This document shows positions 1 through 12,840 of a stretch of 64,000 nucleotides of DNA, piece by piece. Origin of the DNA: Megachile rotundata (Eukaryota > Arthropoda > Insecta > Hymenoptera > Megachilidae); contig NC_134991.1 in the NCBI RefSeq assembly GCF_050947335.1, positions 1,488,001 to 1,552,000 on the forward strand. The letters are read 5' to 3'. The notes under the pieces are model-generated. The model saw only the letters and a list, made by a program, of their open reading frames with translations. It ran no database searches and had not been told where the DNA came from. The position numbers and the translations under genes were made by a program. Within the stretch, counting starts at the first letter, position 1; the number at the start of each line of letters is the position of its first letter.

Positions 1-60
1 AAGGCCGAAATCCCAAAGGCCGAAATCCCAAAGGCCGAAATCCCAAAGGCCGAAATCCCA
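1..60 (+). repeat. Run of 4 exact consensus monomers at the window edge
   Basis: Four exact 15-bp units start at base 1. The array is therefore already in progress at the left edge and its true boundary lies outside the window. The next unit (61-75) begins a recurrent variant cassette with GCTGAAATTCGA. Confidence 0.95.
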
Positions 61-105
61 AATGCTGAAATTCGAAAGACCGAAATCCCAAAGGCCAAAA
101 TCTCA

Positions 106-240
106 AAGGCCGAAATCCCAAAGGCCGAAATCCCAAAGGCCGAAATCCCAAAGGCCGAAATCCCAAAGGCCGAAATCCCAAAGGCCGAAATCCCAAAGGC
201 CGAAATCCCAAAGGCCGAAATCCCAAAGGCCGAAATCCCA
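106..240 (+). repeat. Run of 9 exact consensus monomers
   Basis: Nine consecutive units match the consensus exactly, the longest perfect run I noticed. It is followed by a variant trio (GAAACCCC, GGCCCAAATCC, TAAGGGCC) that recurs after similar perfect runs near 1.55, 1.75, 3.64, 3.85, 6.42 and 6.66 kb. The perfect run plus that trio therefore travels as a cassette. Confidence 0.9.
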
Positions 241-3200
241 AAGGCCGAAACCCCAAAGGCCCAAATCCTAAGGGCCGAAATCCCAAAGGCCGAAATCCCA
301 AAGGCCGAAATCCCAAAGGCCGAAATCCCAAAGGCCCAAATCCCAAGGGCCGAAATCCCAAAGGTCGAAATCCCAAAGGCCGAAATCTCAAAAGCCGAAA
401 TCCCAAAGGCCGAAATCGCAAAGGCCGAAATCCAAATGGCCGAAATCCCAACGCTGAAATTCCAAAGACCGATATCCCAAAGGCCGAAATCACAAGGGCG
501 AAATCCCGAAGGCCGAAATCCCAAAGGCCGAAATCCCAAAGGCCGAAATCCCAAAGGCTGAAATTCGAAAGACCGAAATCCCAAAGGCCGAAATCTCAAA
601 GGCCGAAACCCCAAAGGCCGCAATCCCAAGGGCCGGAATCCCAAGGGTCGAAATCGCAAACGTCGAAATCCCAAAGGCCTAAATCCAATCGGCCAAAATC
701 CCAAAGGCTGAAATTCCAAAGGCCGAAATTCCAAAGGTCGAAATCCCAAAGTCCGAAATCCCAAAGGCTGAAATCCCAAAGACCGAAATCCAAAGTGCCG
801 AAATCCCAAAGGCTGAAATTCCAAAGATCGACATCCAAAAGGCCGAAATCCAAAAGGCCGAAATCCCAAAGGCCGAAATCCCAAAGGCCGAAATCCCACA
901 GGCTGAAATCCCAAGGGCCGAAATCCCAAAGGTCGAAATTCCAAAGGCCGACATCCCAAAGGCCGAAATTTCAAAGGCCGAAATCCCAAAGGACGAAATC
1001 CCAAACGCCGAAATCCCAAAAGGCCGAAATCCCAATGGCCGAAATCCCAAGAGCCGAAATCTCAAACGCCGAAATCCCAAATGTCCAAATCCCAACGACC
1101 GAAATCCCAATGGCCGATATCCCAAGGACCCATATCCCAAGGGCCGAAATCCCAAGGGCCGAAATTCCAAAGGTCGAAATCCCAAAGTCCGAAATCCCAA
1201 GGCCAAAATACCAAAGGCCGAAATCCCAAAGGCCGAAATCCCAAATGCTGAAATTCGAAAGGCCGAAATCCCAAGGGCCGAAATTCCAAAGGTCGAAATC
1301 CCAAAGTCCGAAATCCCAAGGCCAAAATACCAAAGGCCGAAATCCCAAAGGCCGAAATCCCAAAGGCCGAAATCCCAAATGCTGAAATTCGAAAGACCGA
1401 AATCCCAAAGGCCAAAATCTCAAAGGCCGAAATCCCAAAGGACGAAATCCCAAAGGCCGAAATCCCAAAGGCCGAAATCCCAAAGGCCGAAATCCCAAAG
1501 GCCGAAATCCCAAAGGCCGAAATCCCAAAGGCCGAAATCCCAAAGGCCGAAACCCCAAAGGCCCAAATCCTAAGGGCCGAAATCCCAAAGGTCGAAATCC
1601 CAAAGGCCGAAATCTCAAAGGCCGAAATCCCAAAGGCCGAAATCGCAAAGGCCGAAATCCAAAGGCCGAAATCCCAAAGGCCGAAATCCCAAAGGCCGAA
1701 ATCCCAAAGGCCGAAATCCCATAGGCCGAAATCCCAAAGGCCGAAATCCCAAAGGCCGAAACCCCAAAGGCCCAAATCCTAAGGGCCGAAATCCCAAAGG
1801 TCGAAATCCCAAAGGCCGAAATCTCAAAGGCCGAAATCCCAAAGGCCGAAATCCCAAAGGCCGAAATCGCAAAGGCCGAAATCCAAAGAGCCGAAATCCC
1901 AAACGCTGAAATTCCAAAGACCGACATCCCAAAGGCCGAAATCACAAGGGCGAAATCCCAAAGGCCGAAATCCCAAAGGCCGAAATCCCAAAGGCCGAAA
2001 TCACAAGGCCGAAATCCCAAAGACTGAAATCCCAAAGGCCGAAATCCAAAGGGCCGAAATCCCAAAGCTTGAAATTCCAAAGATCGACATACTAAAGGCC
2101 GAAATCCCAAAGGCCGAAATCCCAAAGGCCGAAATCCCAAAGGCTGAAATCCCAAGGGCCGAAATCCCAAAGGTCGAAATAACAAAGGCCGACATCCCAA
2201 AGGCCGAAATCCCAAAGGCCGAAACCCCAATGGCTGAAATTCCAAAGACCGACTTCCCAAAGGCCGAAATCCCAAAGGTCGAAATCCCAAAGGCCGAAAT
2301 CCAAAGGGCCGAAATCCCAAAGGTTGAAATTCCAAAGATCGACATACCAAAGGCCGAAATCCCGAAGGTTGAAATTCCAAAGATCGACATACTAAAGGCC
2401 GAAATCCCAAAGGCCGAAATCCCAAAGGCCGAAATCCCAAAGGCCGAAATCCCAAAGGCCGAAATCCCAAAGGCCGAAATCCCAAAGGCCGCAATCCCAA
2501 GGGACGGAATCCCAAGGGTCGAAATCCCAAACGGCGAAATCCCAATGCCGAAATACCAATGGATGAACTCCCAAAAGGCCGAAATCCCAAAGGTCGAAAT
2601 CCCAAAGGCCGAAATCCCAAAGGCCGAAATCCCAAAGGCCGAAATCCCAAAGGCCCAAATCCCAAGGGCCGAAATCCCAAAGGTCGAAATCCCAAAGGCC
2701 GAAATCTCAAAAGCCGAAATCCCAAAGGCCGAAATCGCAAAGGCCGAAATCCAAATGGCCGAAATCCCAACGCTGAAATTCCAAAGACCGATATCCCAAA
2801 GGCCGAAATCACAAGGGCGAAATCCCGAAGGCCGAAATCCCAAAGGCCGAAATCCCAAAGGCCGAAATCCCAAAGGCTGAAATTCGAAAGACCGAAATCC
2901 CAAAGGCCGAAATCTCAAAGGCCGAAACCCCAAAGGCCGCAATCCCAAGGGCCGGAATCCCAAGGGTCGAAATCGCAAACGTCGAAATCCCAAAGGCCTA
3001 AATCCAATCGGCCAAAATCCCAAAGGCTGAAATTCCAAAGGCCGAAATCCCAAAGGCCGAAATCGCAAAGGCCGAAATCCCAAAGGCCGAAATCGCAAAG
3101 GCGGAAATCCAAATGGTCGAAATCCCAACGCTGAAATTCCAAAGACCGATATCCCAAAGGCCGAAATCACAAGGGCGAAATCCCGAAGGCCGAAATCCCA

Positions 3201-6200
3201 AAGGCCGAAATCCCAAAGGCCGAAATCCCAAAGGCTGAAATTCGAAAGACCGAAATCCCAAAGCCTGAAATCCCAACGACAGAAATCCAAAAACCCGAAA
3301 TCCCAAAGGCTGAAATTCCAAAGACCGACATCCCAAAGACGGAAATCCCAAAGGCCGAAATCCCAAAGGCTGAAATCCCAAGGGCCGAAATCCCAAAGGT
3401 CGAAATTCCAAAGGCCGACATCCCAAAGGCCGAAATCTCAAAGTCCGAAATCCCAAAGGCTGAAATCCCAAAGACCGAAATCCAAAGAGCCGAAATCCCA
3501 AAGGCTGAAATTCGAAAGACCGAAATCCCAAAGGCCGAAATCTCAGATGCCGAAATCCCAAAGGCCGAAATCCCAAAGGCCGAAATCCCAAAGGCCGAAA
3601 TCCCAAAGGCCGAAATCCCAAAGGCCGAAATCCCAAAGGCCGAAACCCCAAAGGCCCAAATCCTAAGGGCCGAAATCCCAAAGGTCGAAATCCCAAAGGC
3701 CGAAATCTCAAAGGCCGAAATCCCAAAGGCCGAAATCGCAAAGGCCGAAATCCAAAGGCCGAAATCCCAAAGGCCGAAATCCCAAAGGCCGAAATCCCAA
3801 AGGCCGAAATCCCAAAGGCCGAAATCCCAAAGGCCGAAATCCCAAAGGCCGAAACCCCAAAGGCCCAAATCCTAAGGGCCGAAATCCCAAAGGTCGAAAT
3901 CCCAAAGGCCGAAATCTCAAAGGCCGAAATCCCAAAGGCCGAAATCGCAAAGGCCGAAATCCAAAGAGCCGAAATCCCAAACGCTGAAATTCCAAAGACC
4001 GACATCCCAAAGGCCGAAATCACAAGGGCGAAATCCCAAAGGCCGAAATCCCAAAGGCCGAAATCCCAAAGGCCGAAACCCCAAAGGCCGCAATCCCAAG
4101 GGCCGGAATCCCAAGGGTCGAAATCCCAAACGTCGAAATCCCAAAGGCCGAAATCCAAAGGGCCAAAATCCCAAAGGCTGAAATTCCAAAGGCCGAAATC
4201 ACAAAGGCCGAAATCCAAAAGACTGAAATCCCAAAGGCCGAAATCCAAAGGGCCGAAATCCCAAAGCTTGAAATTCCAAAGATCGACATACTAAAGGCCG
4301 AAATCCCAAAGGCCGAAATCCCAAAGGCCGAAATCCCAAAGGCCGAAATCCCAAAGGCTGAAATCCCAAGGGCCGAAATCCCAAAGGTCGAAATAACAAA
4401 GGCCGACATCCCAAAGGCCGAAATCCCAAAGGCCGAAACCCCAATGGCTGAAATTCCAAAGACCGACTTCCCAAAGGCCGAAATCCCAAAGGTCGAAATC
4501 CCAAAGGCCGAAATCCAAAGGGCCGAAATCCCAAAGGTTGAAATTCCAAAGATCGACATACCAAAGGCCGAAATCCCGAAGGTTGAAATTCCAAAGATCG
4601 ACATACTAAAGGCCGAAATCCCAAAGGCCGAAATCCCAAAGGCCGAAATCCCAAAGGCCGAAATCCCAAAGGCCGCAATCCCAAGGGACGGAATCCCAAG
4701 GGTCGAAATCCCAAACGGCGAAATCCCAATGCCGAAATACCAATGGATGAACTCCCAAAAGGCCGAAATCCCAAAGGTTGAAATCCCAAAGGCCGAAATC
4801 CCAAAGGCCGAAATCCCAAAGGCCGAAATCCCAAAGGCCCAAATCCCAAGGGCCGAAATCCCAAAGGTCGAAATCCCAAAGGCCGAAATCTCAAAAGCCG
4901 AAATCCCAAAGGCCGAAATCGCAAAGGCCGAAATCCAAATGGCCGAAATCCCAACGCTGAAATTCCAAAGACCGATATCCCAAAGGCCGAAATCACAAGG
5001 GTGAAATCCCGAAGGCCGAAATCCCAAAGGCTGAAATTCGAAAGACCGAAATCCCAAAGGCCGAAATCTCAAAGGCCGAAACCCCAAAGGCCGCAATCCC
5101 AAGGGCCGGAATCCCAAGGGTCGAAATCCCAAACGTCGAAATCCCAAAGGCCTAAATCCAATCGGCCAAAATCCCAAAGGCTGAAATTCCAAAGGCCGAA
5201 ATCCCAAAGGCCGAAATCGCAAAGGCCGAAATCCCAAAGGCCGAAATCGCAAAGGCGGAAATCCAAATGGTCGAAATCCCAACGCTGAAATTCCAAAGAC
5301 CGATATCCCAAAGGCCGAAATCACAAGGGCGAAATCCCGAAGGCCGAAATCCCAAAGGCCGAAATCCCAAAGGCCGAAATCCCAAAGGCTGAAATTCGAA
5401 AGACCGAAATCCCAAAGGCCAAAATCTCAAAGTCCGAAATCCCAAAGCCTGAAATCCCAACGTCCGAAATCCAAAAACCCGAAATCCCAAAGGCTGAAAT
5501 TCCAAAGACCGACATCCCAAAGACCGAAATCCCAAAGGCCGAAATCCCAAAGGCTGAAATCCCAAGGGGCGAAATCCCAAAGGTCGAAATTCCAAAGGCC
5601 GACATCCCAAAGGCCGAAATCTCAAAGGCCGAAATCCCAAAGGCTGAAATCCCAAAGACCGAAATCCAAAGAGCCGAAATCCCAAAGGCTGAAATTCGAA
5701 AGACCGAAATCCCAAAGGCCGAAATCTCAGAGGCCGAAATCCCAAAGGCCGAAATCCCAAAGGCCGAAATCCCAAAGGCTGAAATCCCAAAGACCGAAAT
5801 CCAAAGAGCCGAAATCCCAAAGGCCGAAATCCCAAAGGCCGAAATCCCAAATGCTGAAATTCGAAAGGCCGAAATCCCAAAGGCCGAAATCCCAAAGGCC
5901 GAAATCCCAAAGGCCGAAATCCCAAAGGCCGAAATCCCAAAGGCCCAAATCCTAAGGGCCGAAATCCCAAAGGTCGAAATCCCAAAGGCCGAAATCTCAA
6001 AGGCCGAAATCCCAAAGGCCGAAATCGCAAAGGCCGAAATCCAAAGAGCCGAAATCCCAAACGCTGAAATTCCAAAGACCGACATCCCAAAGGCCGAAAT
6101 CACAACGGCGAAATCCCAAAGGCCGATATCCCAAGGGCCCATATCCCAAGGGCCGAAATCCCAAGGGCCGAAATTCCAAAGGTCGAAATCCCAAAGTCCG

Positions 6201-6536
6201 AAATCCCAAGGCCAAAATACCAAAGGCCGAAATCCCAAAGGCCGAAATCCCAAAGGCCGAAATCCCAAATGCTGAAATTCGAAAGACCGAAATCCCAAAG
6301 GCCAAAATCTCAAAGGCCGAAATCCCAAAGGCCGAAATCCCAAAGGCCGAAATCCCAAAGGCCGAAATCACAAAGTCCGAAATCCCAAAGGCCGAAATCC
6401 CAAAGGCCGAAATCCCAAAGGCCGAAACCCCAAAGGCCCAAATCCTAAGGGCCGAAATCCCAAAGGTCGAAATCCCAAAGGCCGAAATCTCAAAGGCCGA
6501 AATCCCAAAGGCCGAAATCGCAAAGGCCGAAATCCA

Positions 6537-6656
6537 AAGGCCGAAATCCCAAAGGCCGAAATCCCAAAGGCCGAAATCCCAAAGGCCGAAATCCCAAAGG
6601 CCGAAATCCCAAAGGCCGAAATCCCAAAGGCCGAAATCCCAAAGGCCGAAATCCCA
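6537..6656 (+). repeat. Run of 8 exact consensus monomers
   Basis: Eight identical consensus units follow a 14-bp monomer that has lost one C. The run looks like a local homogenisation or recent expansion, because neighbouring related cassettes carry fewer perfect units at the same place. Confidence 0.85.
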
Positions 6657-8816
6657 AAGGCCGAAACCCCAAAGGCCCAAATCCTAAGGGCCGAAATCCC
6701 AAAGGTCGAAATCCCAAAGGCCGAAATCTCAAAGGCCGAAATCCCAAAGGCCGAAATCGCAAAGGCCGAAATCCAAAGAGCCGAAATCCCAAACGCTGAA
6801 ATTCCAAAGACCGACATCCCAAAGGCCGAAATCACAAGGGCGAAATCCCAAAGGCCGAAATCCCAAAGGCCGAAATCCCAAAGGCCGAAATCCCAAAGGC
6901 CGAAATCACAAGGCCGAAATCCCAAAGGCCGAAATCCAAAGGCCGAAACCCCAAAGGCCGCAATCCCAAGGGCCGGAAACCCAAGGGTCAAAATCCCAAA
7001 CGTCGAAATCCCAAAGGCCGAAATCCAAAGGGCCAAAATCCCAAAGGCTGAAATTCCAAAGGCCGAAATCACAAAGGCCGAAATCCCAAAGACTGAAATC
7101 CCAAAGGCCGAAATCCAAAGGGCCGAAATCCCAAAGCTTGAAATTCCAAAGATCGACATACTAAAGGCCGAAATCCCAAAGGCCGAAATCCCAAAGGCCG
7201 AAATCCCAAAGGCCGAAATCCCAAAGGCCCAAATCCCAAGGGCCGAAATCCCAAAGGTCGAAATCCCAAAGGCCGAAATCTCAAAAGCCGAAATCCCAAA
7301 TGCCGAAATCGCAAAGGCCGAAATCCAAATGGCCGAAATCCCAACGCTGAAATTCCAAAGACCGATATCCCAAAGGCCGAAATCACAAGGGCGAAATCCC
7401 TAAGGCCGAAATCCCAAAGGCCGAAATCCCAAAGGCCGAAATCCCAAAGGCTGAAATTCGAAAGACCGAAATCCCAAAGGCCGAAATCTCAAAGGCCGAA
7501 ACCCCAAAGGCCGCAATCCCAAGGGCCGGAATCCCAAGGGTCGAAATCCCAAACGTCGAAATCCCAAAGGCCTAAATCCAATCGGCCAAAATCCCAAAGG
7601 TTGAAATTCCAAAGGCCGAAATCCCAAAGGCCGAAATCGCAAAGGCGGAAATCCAAATGGTCGAAATCCCAACGCTGAAATTCCAAAGACCGATATCCCA
7701 AAGGCCGAAATCACAAGGGCGAAATCCCGAAGGCCGAAATCCCAAAGGCCGAAATCCCAAAGGCCGAAATCCCAAAGGTCGAAATCCCAAAGACCGAAAT
7801 ACATAGGGCCGAAATCCCAATGGCTGAAATTCAAAAGACCGACATCCCAAAGGCCGAAATCTCAAAGGACGAAATCCCAAAGGCTGAAATCCCAAAGTCC
7901 GAAATCCAAAGGGCCGAAATCCCAAAGGCTGAAATTCCAAAGGCCAAAATCTCAAAGTCCGAAATCCCAAAGCCTGAAATCCCAACGACCGAAATCCAAA
8001 AACCCGAAATCCCAAAGGCTGAAATTCCAAAGACCGACATCCCAAAGACCGAAATCCCAAAGGCCGAAATCCCAAAGGCTGAAATCCCAAGGGCCGAAAT
8101 CCCAAAGGTCGAAATTCCAAAGGCCGACATCCCAAAGGCCGAAATCTCAAAGTCCGAAATCCCAAAGGCTGAAATCCCAAAGACCGAAATCCAAAGTGCC
8201 GAAATCCCAAAGGCTGAAATTCGAAAGACCGAAATCCCAAAGGCCGAAATCTCAGAGGCCGAAATCACAAAGGCCGAAATCCCAAAGGCCGAAATCCCAA
8301 AGGCCCAAATCCCAAGGGCCGAAATTCCAAAGGCCGAAATCTCAAAGGCCGAAATCCCAAAGGCCGAAATCCCAAAGGCCGAAATCCCAAAGGCCGAAAT
8401 CCCAAAGTCCGAAATCCCAAAGGCCGAAATCCCAAAGGCCCAAATCCCAAGGGCCGAAATCCCAAAGGTCGAAATCCCAAAGGCCGAAATCGCAAAGGCC
8501 GAAATCCCAAAGGCCGAAATCGCAAAGGCCGAAATCCAAATGGCCGAAATCCCAACGCTGAAATTCCAAAGACCGATATCCCAAACGCCGAAATCACAAG
8601 GGCGAAATCCCGAAGGCCGAAATCCCAAGGGCCGAAATCCCAAAGGCTGAAATTCGAAAGACCGAAATCCCAAAGGCCGAAATCTCAAAGGCCGAAACCC
8701 CAAAGGCCGCAATCCCAAGGGCCGGAATCCCAAGGGTCGAAATCCCAAACGTCGAAATCCCAAAGGCCTAAATCCAATCGGCCAAAATCCCAAAGGCTGA
8801 AATTCCAAAGGCCGAA

Positions 8817-9311
8817 ATCACAAAGGCCGAAATCCCAAAGACTGAAATCCCAGAGGCCGAAATCCAAAGGGCCGAAATCCCAAAGGTTGAAATTCCAAAG
8901 ATCGACATACTAAAGGCCGAAATCCCAAAGGCCGAAATCCCAAAGGCCGAAATCCCAAAGGCTGAAATCCCAAGGGCCGAAATCCCAAAGGTCGAAATTC
9001 CAAAGGCCGACATCCCAAAGGCCGAAATCCCAAAGGCCGAAACCCCAAAGGCTGAAATTCCAAAGACCGACTTCCCAAAGGCCGAAATCCCAAAGGCCGA
9101 AATCCGAAGGGCCGAAATCCCAAAGTTTGAAATTCCAAAGATCGACATACCAAAGGCCGAAATCCCGAAGGTTGAAATTCCAAAGATCGACATACTAAAG
9201 GCCGCAATCCCAAGGGCCGGAATCCAAAGGGCCGAAATCCCAAACGTCGAAATCCCAAAGGCCGAAATCCAAAGGGCCGAAATCCCAAAAGCTGAAATTC
9301 CAAAGGCCGAA
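8817..9311 (+). repeat. 495-bp tandem duplication, copy 1
   Basis: Thirty-three monomers (33 x 15 bp) are repeated immediately downstream. Anchor: AAAGACTGAAATCCCAGAGG starts at 8837 and again at 9332. Reading the two copies line against line I found no difference, including rare variants such as AATCCGAAGGG and CAAAGTTTGAAATTCC. The duplication is in exact register with the monomer. Confidence 0.88.
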
Positions 9312-9806
9312 ATCACAAAGGCCGAAATCCCAAAGACTGAAATCCCAGAGGCCGAAATCCAAAGGGCCGAAATCCCAAAGGTTGAAATTCCAAAGATCGA
9401 CATACTAAAGGCCGAAATCCCAAAGGCCGAAATCCCAAAGGCCGAAATCCCAAAGGCTGAAATCCCAAGGGCCGAAATCCCAAAGGTCGAAATTCCAAAG
9501 GCCGACATCCCAAAGGCCGAAATCCCAAAGGCCGAAACCCCAAAGGCTGAAATTCCAAAGACCGACTTCCCAAAGGCCGAAATCCCAAAGGCCGAAATCC
9601 GAAGGGCCGAAATCCCAAAGTTTGAAATTCCAAAGATCGACATACCAAAGGCCGAAATCCCGAAGGTTGAAATTCCAAAGATCGACATACTAAAGGCCGC
9701 AATCCCAAGGGCCGGAATCCAAAGGGCCGAAATCCCAAACGTCGAAATCCCAAAGGCCGAAATCCAAAGGGCCGAAATCCCAAAAGCTGAAATTCCAAAG
9801 GCCGAA
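9312..9806 (+). repeat. 495-bp tandem duplication, copy 2
   Basis: This is the second copy of the preceding 33-monomer block, apparently identical base for base. It diverges from copy 1 at its end, where GAAATCACAAAGG is replaced by GAAATTTCAAAGG. The same series occurs only once near 27.7-28.1 kb, which suggests the duplication is younger than the 14.4-kb-offset duplication. Confidence 0.8.
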
Positions 9807-12800
9807 ATTTCAAAGGCCGAAATCCTAAAGGCTGAAATCCCAAAGGCCGAAATCCAAAGGGCCGAAATCCCAAAGGTTGAAATTCCAAAGATCGACATAC
9901 CAAAGGCCGAAATCCCAAAGGCCGAAATCCCAAAGGCCGAAATCCCAAAGGCTGACATCCCAAGGGCCGAAATCCCAAAGGTCGAAATTCCAAAGGCCGA
10001 CATCCCAAAGGCCGAAATCTCAAAGTCCGAAATCCCAAAGGCTGAAATCCCAAAGACCGAAATCCAAAGAGCCGAAATCCCAAAGGCTGAAATTCCAAAG
10101 ACCGACATCCCAAAGGCCGAAATTCCAAAGGCCGAAATCCCAAAGGCTGAAATTCCAAAGGCCGAAATCTCAAAGGCCGAAATCCCAAAGGCTGAAATCC
10201 CAAAAGCCGAAATCTCAAAGGTCGAAATTCCAAAGATCGACATACCAAAGGCCGAAATCCCAAAGGCCGAAATCTCAAAGGCCGAAATCCCAAAGGCCGA
10301 AATCCCAAAGGCTGAAATCCCAAGGGCCGAAATCCAAAGGGCCGAAATCCCAAAGGTTGAAATTCCAAAGATCGACATACCAAAGGCCGAAATCCCGAAG
10401 GTTGAAATTCCAAAGATCGACATACTAAAGGCCGAAATCTCAAAGGCCGAAATCCCAAAGGCCGCAATCCCAAGGGACGGAATCCCAAGGGTCGAAATCC
10501 CAAACGGCGAAATCCCAATGCCGAAATACTAATGGGTGAACTCCCAAAAGGCCGAAATCCCAAAGGTCGAAATCCCAAAGGCCGAAATCCCAAAGGCCGG
10601 AATCCCAAAGGCCGAAATCCCAAAGGCCGAAATCCCAAAGGCCCAAATCCCAAGGGCCGAAATCCCAAAGGTCGAAATCCCAAAGGCCGAAATCTCAAAG
10701 GCCGAAATCCCAAAGGCCGAAATCGCAATGGCCGAAATCCCAACGCTGAAATTCCAAAGACCGATATCCCAAAGGCCGAAATCACAAGGGCGAAATCCCG
10801 AAGGCCGAAATCCCAAAGGCCGAAATCCCAAAGGCCGAAATCCCAAAGGCCGAAATTCCAAAGGCTGAAATTCGAAAGACCGAAATCCCAAAGGCCGAAA
10901 TCCCAAAGGCCGAAATCCCAAAGGTCCAAATCCCAACGGTCGAGATCTCAAAGGCCGATATCCCAAGGGCCCATATCCCAAGGGCCGAAGTCCTAAGGGC
11001 CGAAATTCCAAAGGTCGAAATCCCAAAGTCCGAAATCCCAAGCCCAAAATACCAAAGGCCGAAAGCCCAAAGGCCGAAATCCCAAAGGCTGAAATTCGAA
11101 GGACCGAAATCCCAAAGGCCGCAATCCCAAGGGCCGGAATCCCAAGGGTCGAAATCCCAAACGTCGAAATCCCAAAGGCCTAAATCCAATCGGCCAAAAT
11201 CCCAAAGGCTGAAATTCCAAAGGCCGAAATCCCAAAGGCCGAAATCGCAAAGGCGGAAATCCAAATGGCCGAAATCCCAACGCTGAAATTCCAAAGACCG
11301 ATATCCCAAAGGCCGAAATCACAAGGGCGAAATCCAGAAGGCCGAAATCCCAAAGGCCGAAATCCCAAAGGCTTAAAATCGAAAGACCGAAATCCCAAAG
11401 GCCGAAATCTCAAAGGCCGAAATCCCAAAGGCCGAAATCCCAAAGGCCGAAATCCCAAAGGTCGAAATCCCAAAGACCGAAATACATAGGGCCGAAATCC
11501 CAATGGCTGAAATTCCAAAGACCGACATCCCAAAGGCCGAAATCTCAAAGGACGAAATCCCAAAGGCTGAAATCCCAAATTCCGAAATCCAAAGGGCCGA
11601 AATCCCAAAGGCTGAAATTCCAAAGGCCAAAATCTCAAAGTCCGAAATCCCAAAGCCTGAAATCCCAACGACCGAAATCCAAAAACCCGAAATCCCAAAG
11701 GCTGAAATTCCAAAGACCGACATCCCAAAGACCGAAATCCCAAAGGCCGAAATCCCAAAGGCCGAAATCACAATGGCCGATATCCTAAAGCCGGAAATTC
11801 CAAAGGACGAAATCTCAAAAGCCGAAATTCCAAAGGCCGGAATCTCAAAGGCCGAAATCCCAAAGGCTGAAATCCCAAAAGCCGAAATCCCAAAGGCCGA
11901 AATCCCAAAGGCTGAAATCCCAACGGCCGAAATCCCAAAGGTCGAAATTCCAAAGGCCGACATCCCAAAGGCCGAAATCTCAAAGTCCGAAATCCCAAAG
12001 GCTGAAATCCCAAAGACCGAAATCCAAAGAGCCGAAATCCCAAAGGCTGAAATTCCAAAGACCGACATCCAAAAGGCCGAAATCCCAAAGGCCGAAATCA
12101 CAATGGCCCATATCCTAAAGGCGGAAATTCCAAAGGACGAAATCCCAAACGCCAGAATCCCAGAAGTCCGAAATCCCAATGGCCGAAATCCCAAGAGCCG
12201 AAATCCCAAAGGTCCAAATCCCAACGGTCGAAATCCCAAAGGCCGATATCCCAAGGGCCCATATCCCAAGAGCCGAAATCGCAAGGGCCGAAATTCCAAA
12301 GGTCGAAATCCCAAAGTCCGAAATCCCAAGGCCAAAATACCAAAGGCCGAAATCCCAAAGGCCGAAATCCCAAAGGCCGAAATCCCAAAGGCTGAAATTC
12401 GAAAGACCGAAATCCCAAAGGCCGAAATCTCAGAGGCCGAAATCCCAAAGGCCGAAATCCCAAAGGCCGAAATCCCAAAGGGCGAAATCCCAAAGGCCCA
12501 AATCCCAAGGGCCGAAATTCCAAAGGCCGAAATCTCAAAGGCCGAAATCCCAAAGGCCGAAATCCCAAAGGCCGAAATCCCAAAGGCCCAAATCCCAAGG
12601 GCCGAAATTCCAAAGGCCGAAATCTCAAAGGCCGAAATCCCAAAGGCCGAAATCCCAAAGGCCGAAATCTCAAAGTCCGAAATCCCAAAGGCTGAAATCC
12701 CAAAGACCGAAATCCAAAGAGCCGAAATCCCAAAGGCTGAAATTCCAAAGACCGACATCCCAAAGGCCGAAATCCCAAAGGCCGAAATCACAATGGCCGA

Positions 12801-12840
12801 TATCCTAAAGGCGGAAATTCCAAAGGACGAAATCCCAAAC

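Larger units (their letters stand above)
1..8800 (+). repeat. Left-domain higher-order repeat, irregular 1.2-2.4 kb periodicity
   Basis: The L marker AAATCCAATCGG starts at 681, 3001, 5154, 7574 and 8770, giving spacings of 2320, 2153, 2420 and 1196 bp. Between markers the same ordered series of variants returns. It includes a GGTTGAAATTCC/AAAGATCGACATAC cassette, a GATGAACTCCC variant near 2.56 and 4.75 kb, and the perfect-run cassette. For example, the stretch from about 2.2 to 2.9 kb reappears 2,214 bp downstream. Unit lengths vary because blocks of whole monomers have been gained or lost. No gene is present in this interval. Confidence 0.85.
8800..12840 (+). repeat. Left-domain satellite between the irregular HOR and the 2,054-bp HOR
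   Basis: This is L-type sequence with one L marker at 11182. It contains the exact 495-bp duplication described separately. From about 10.1 kb onward the whole variant series recurs near 24.5-27.3 kb. The offset is 14,408 bp at first, then 14,661, then 14,465 bp, so small indels separate the copies. The variant GCCAGAATCC at 12151 is an extra copy of the sequence that opens each following HOR unit. No coding or RNA gene is seen. Confidence 0.8.
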
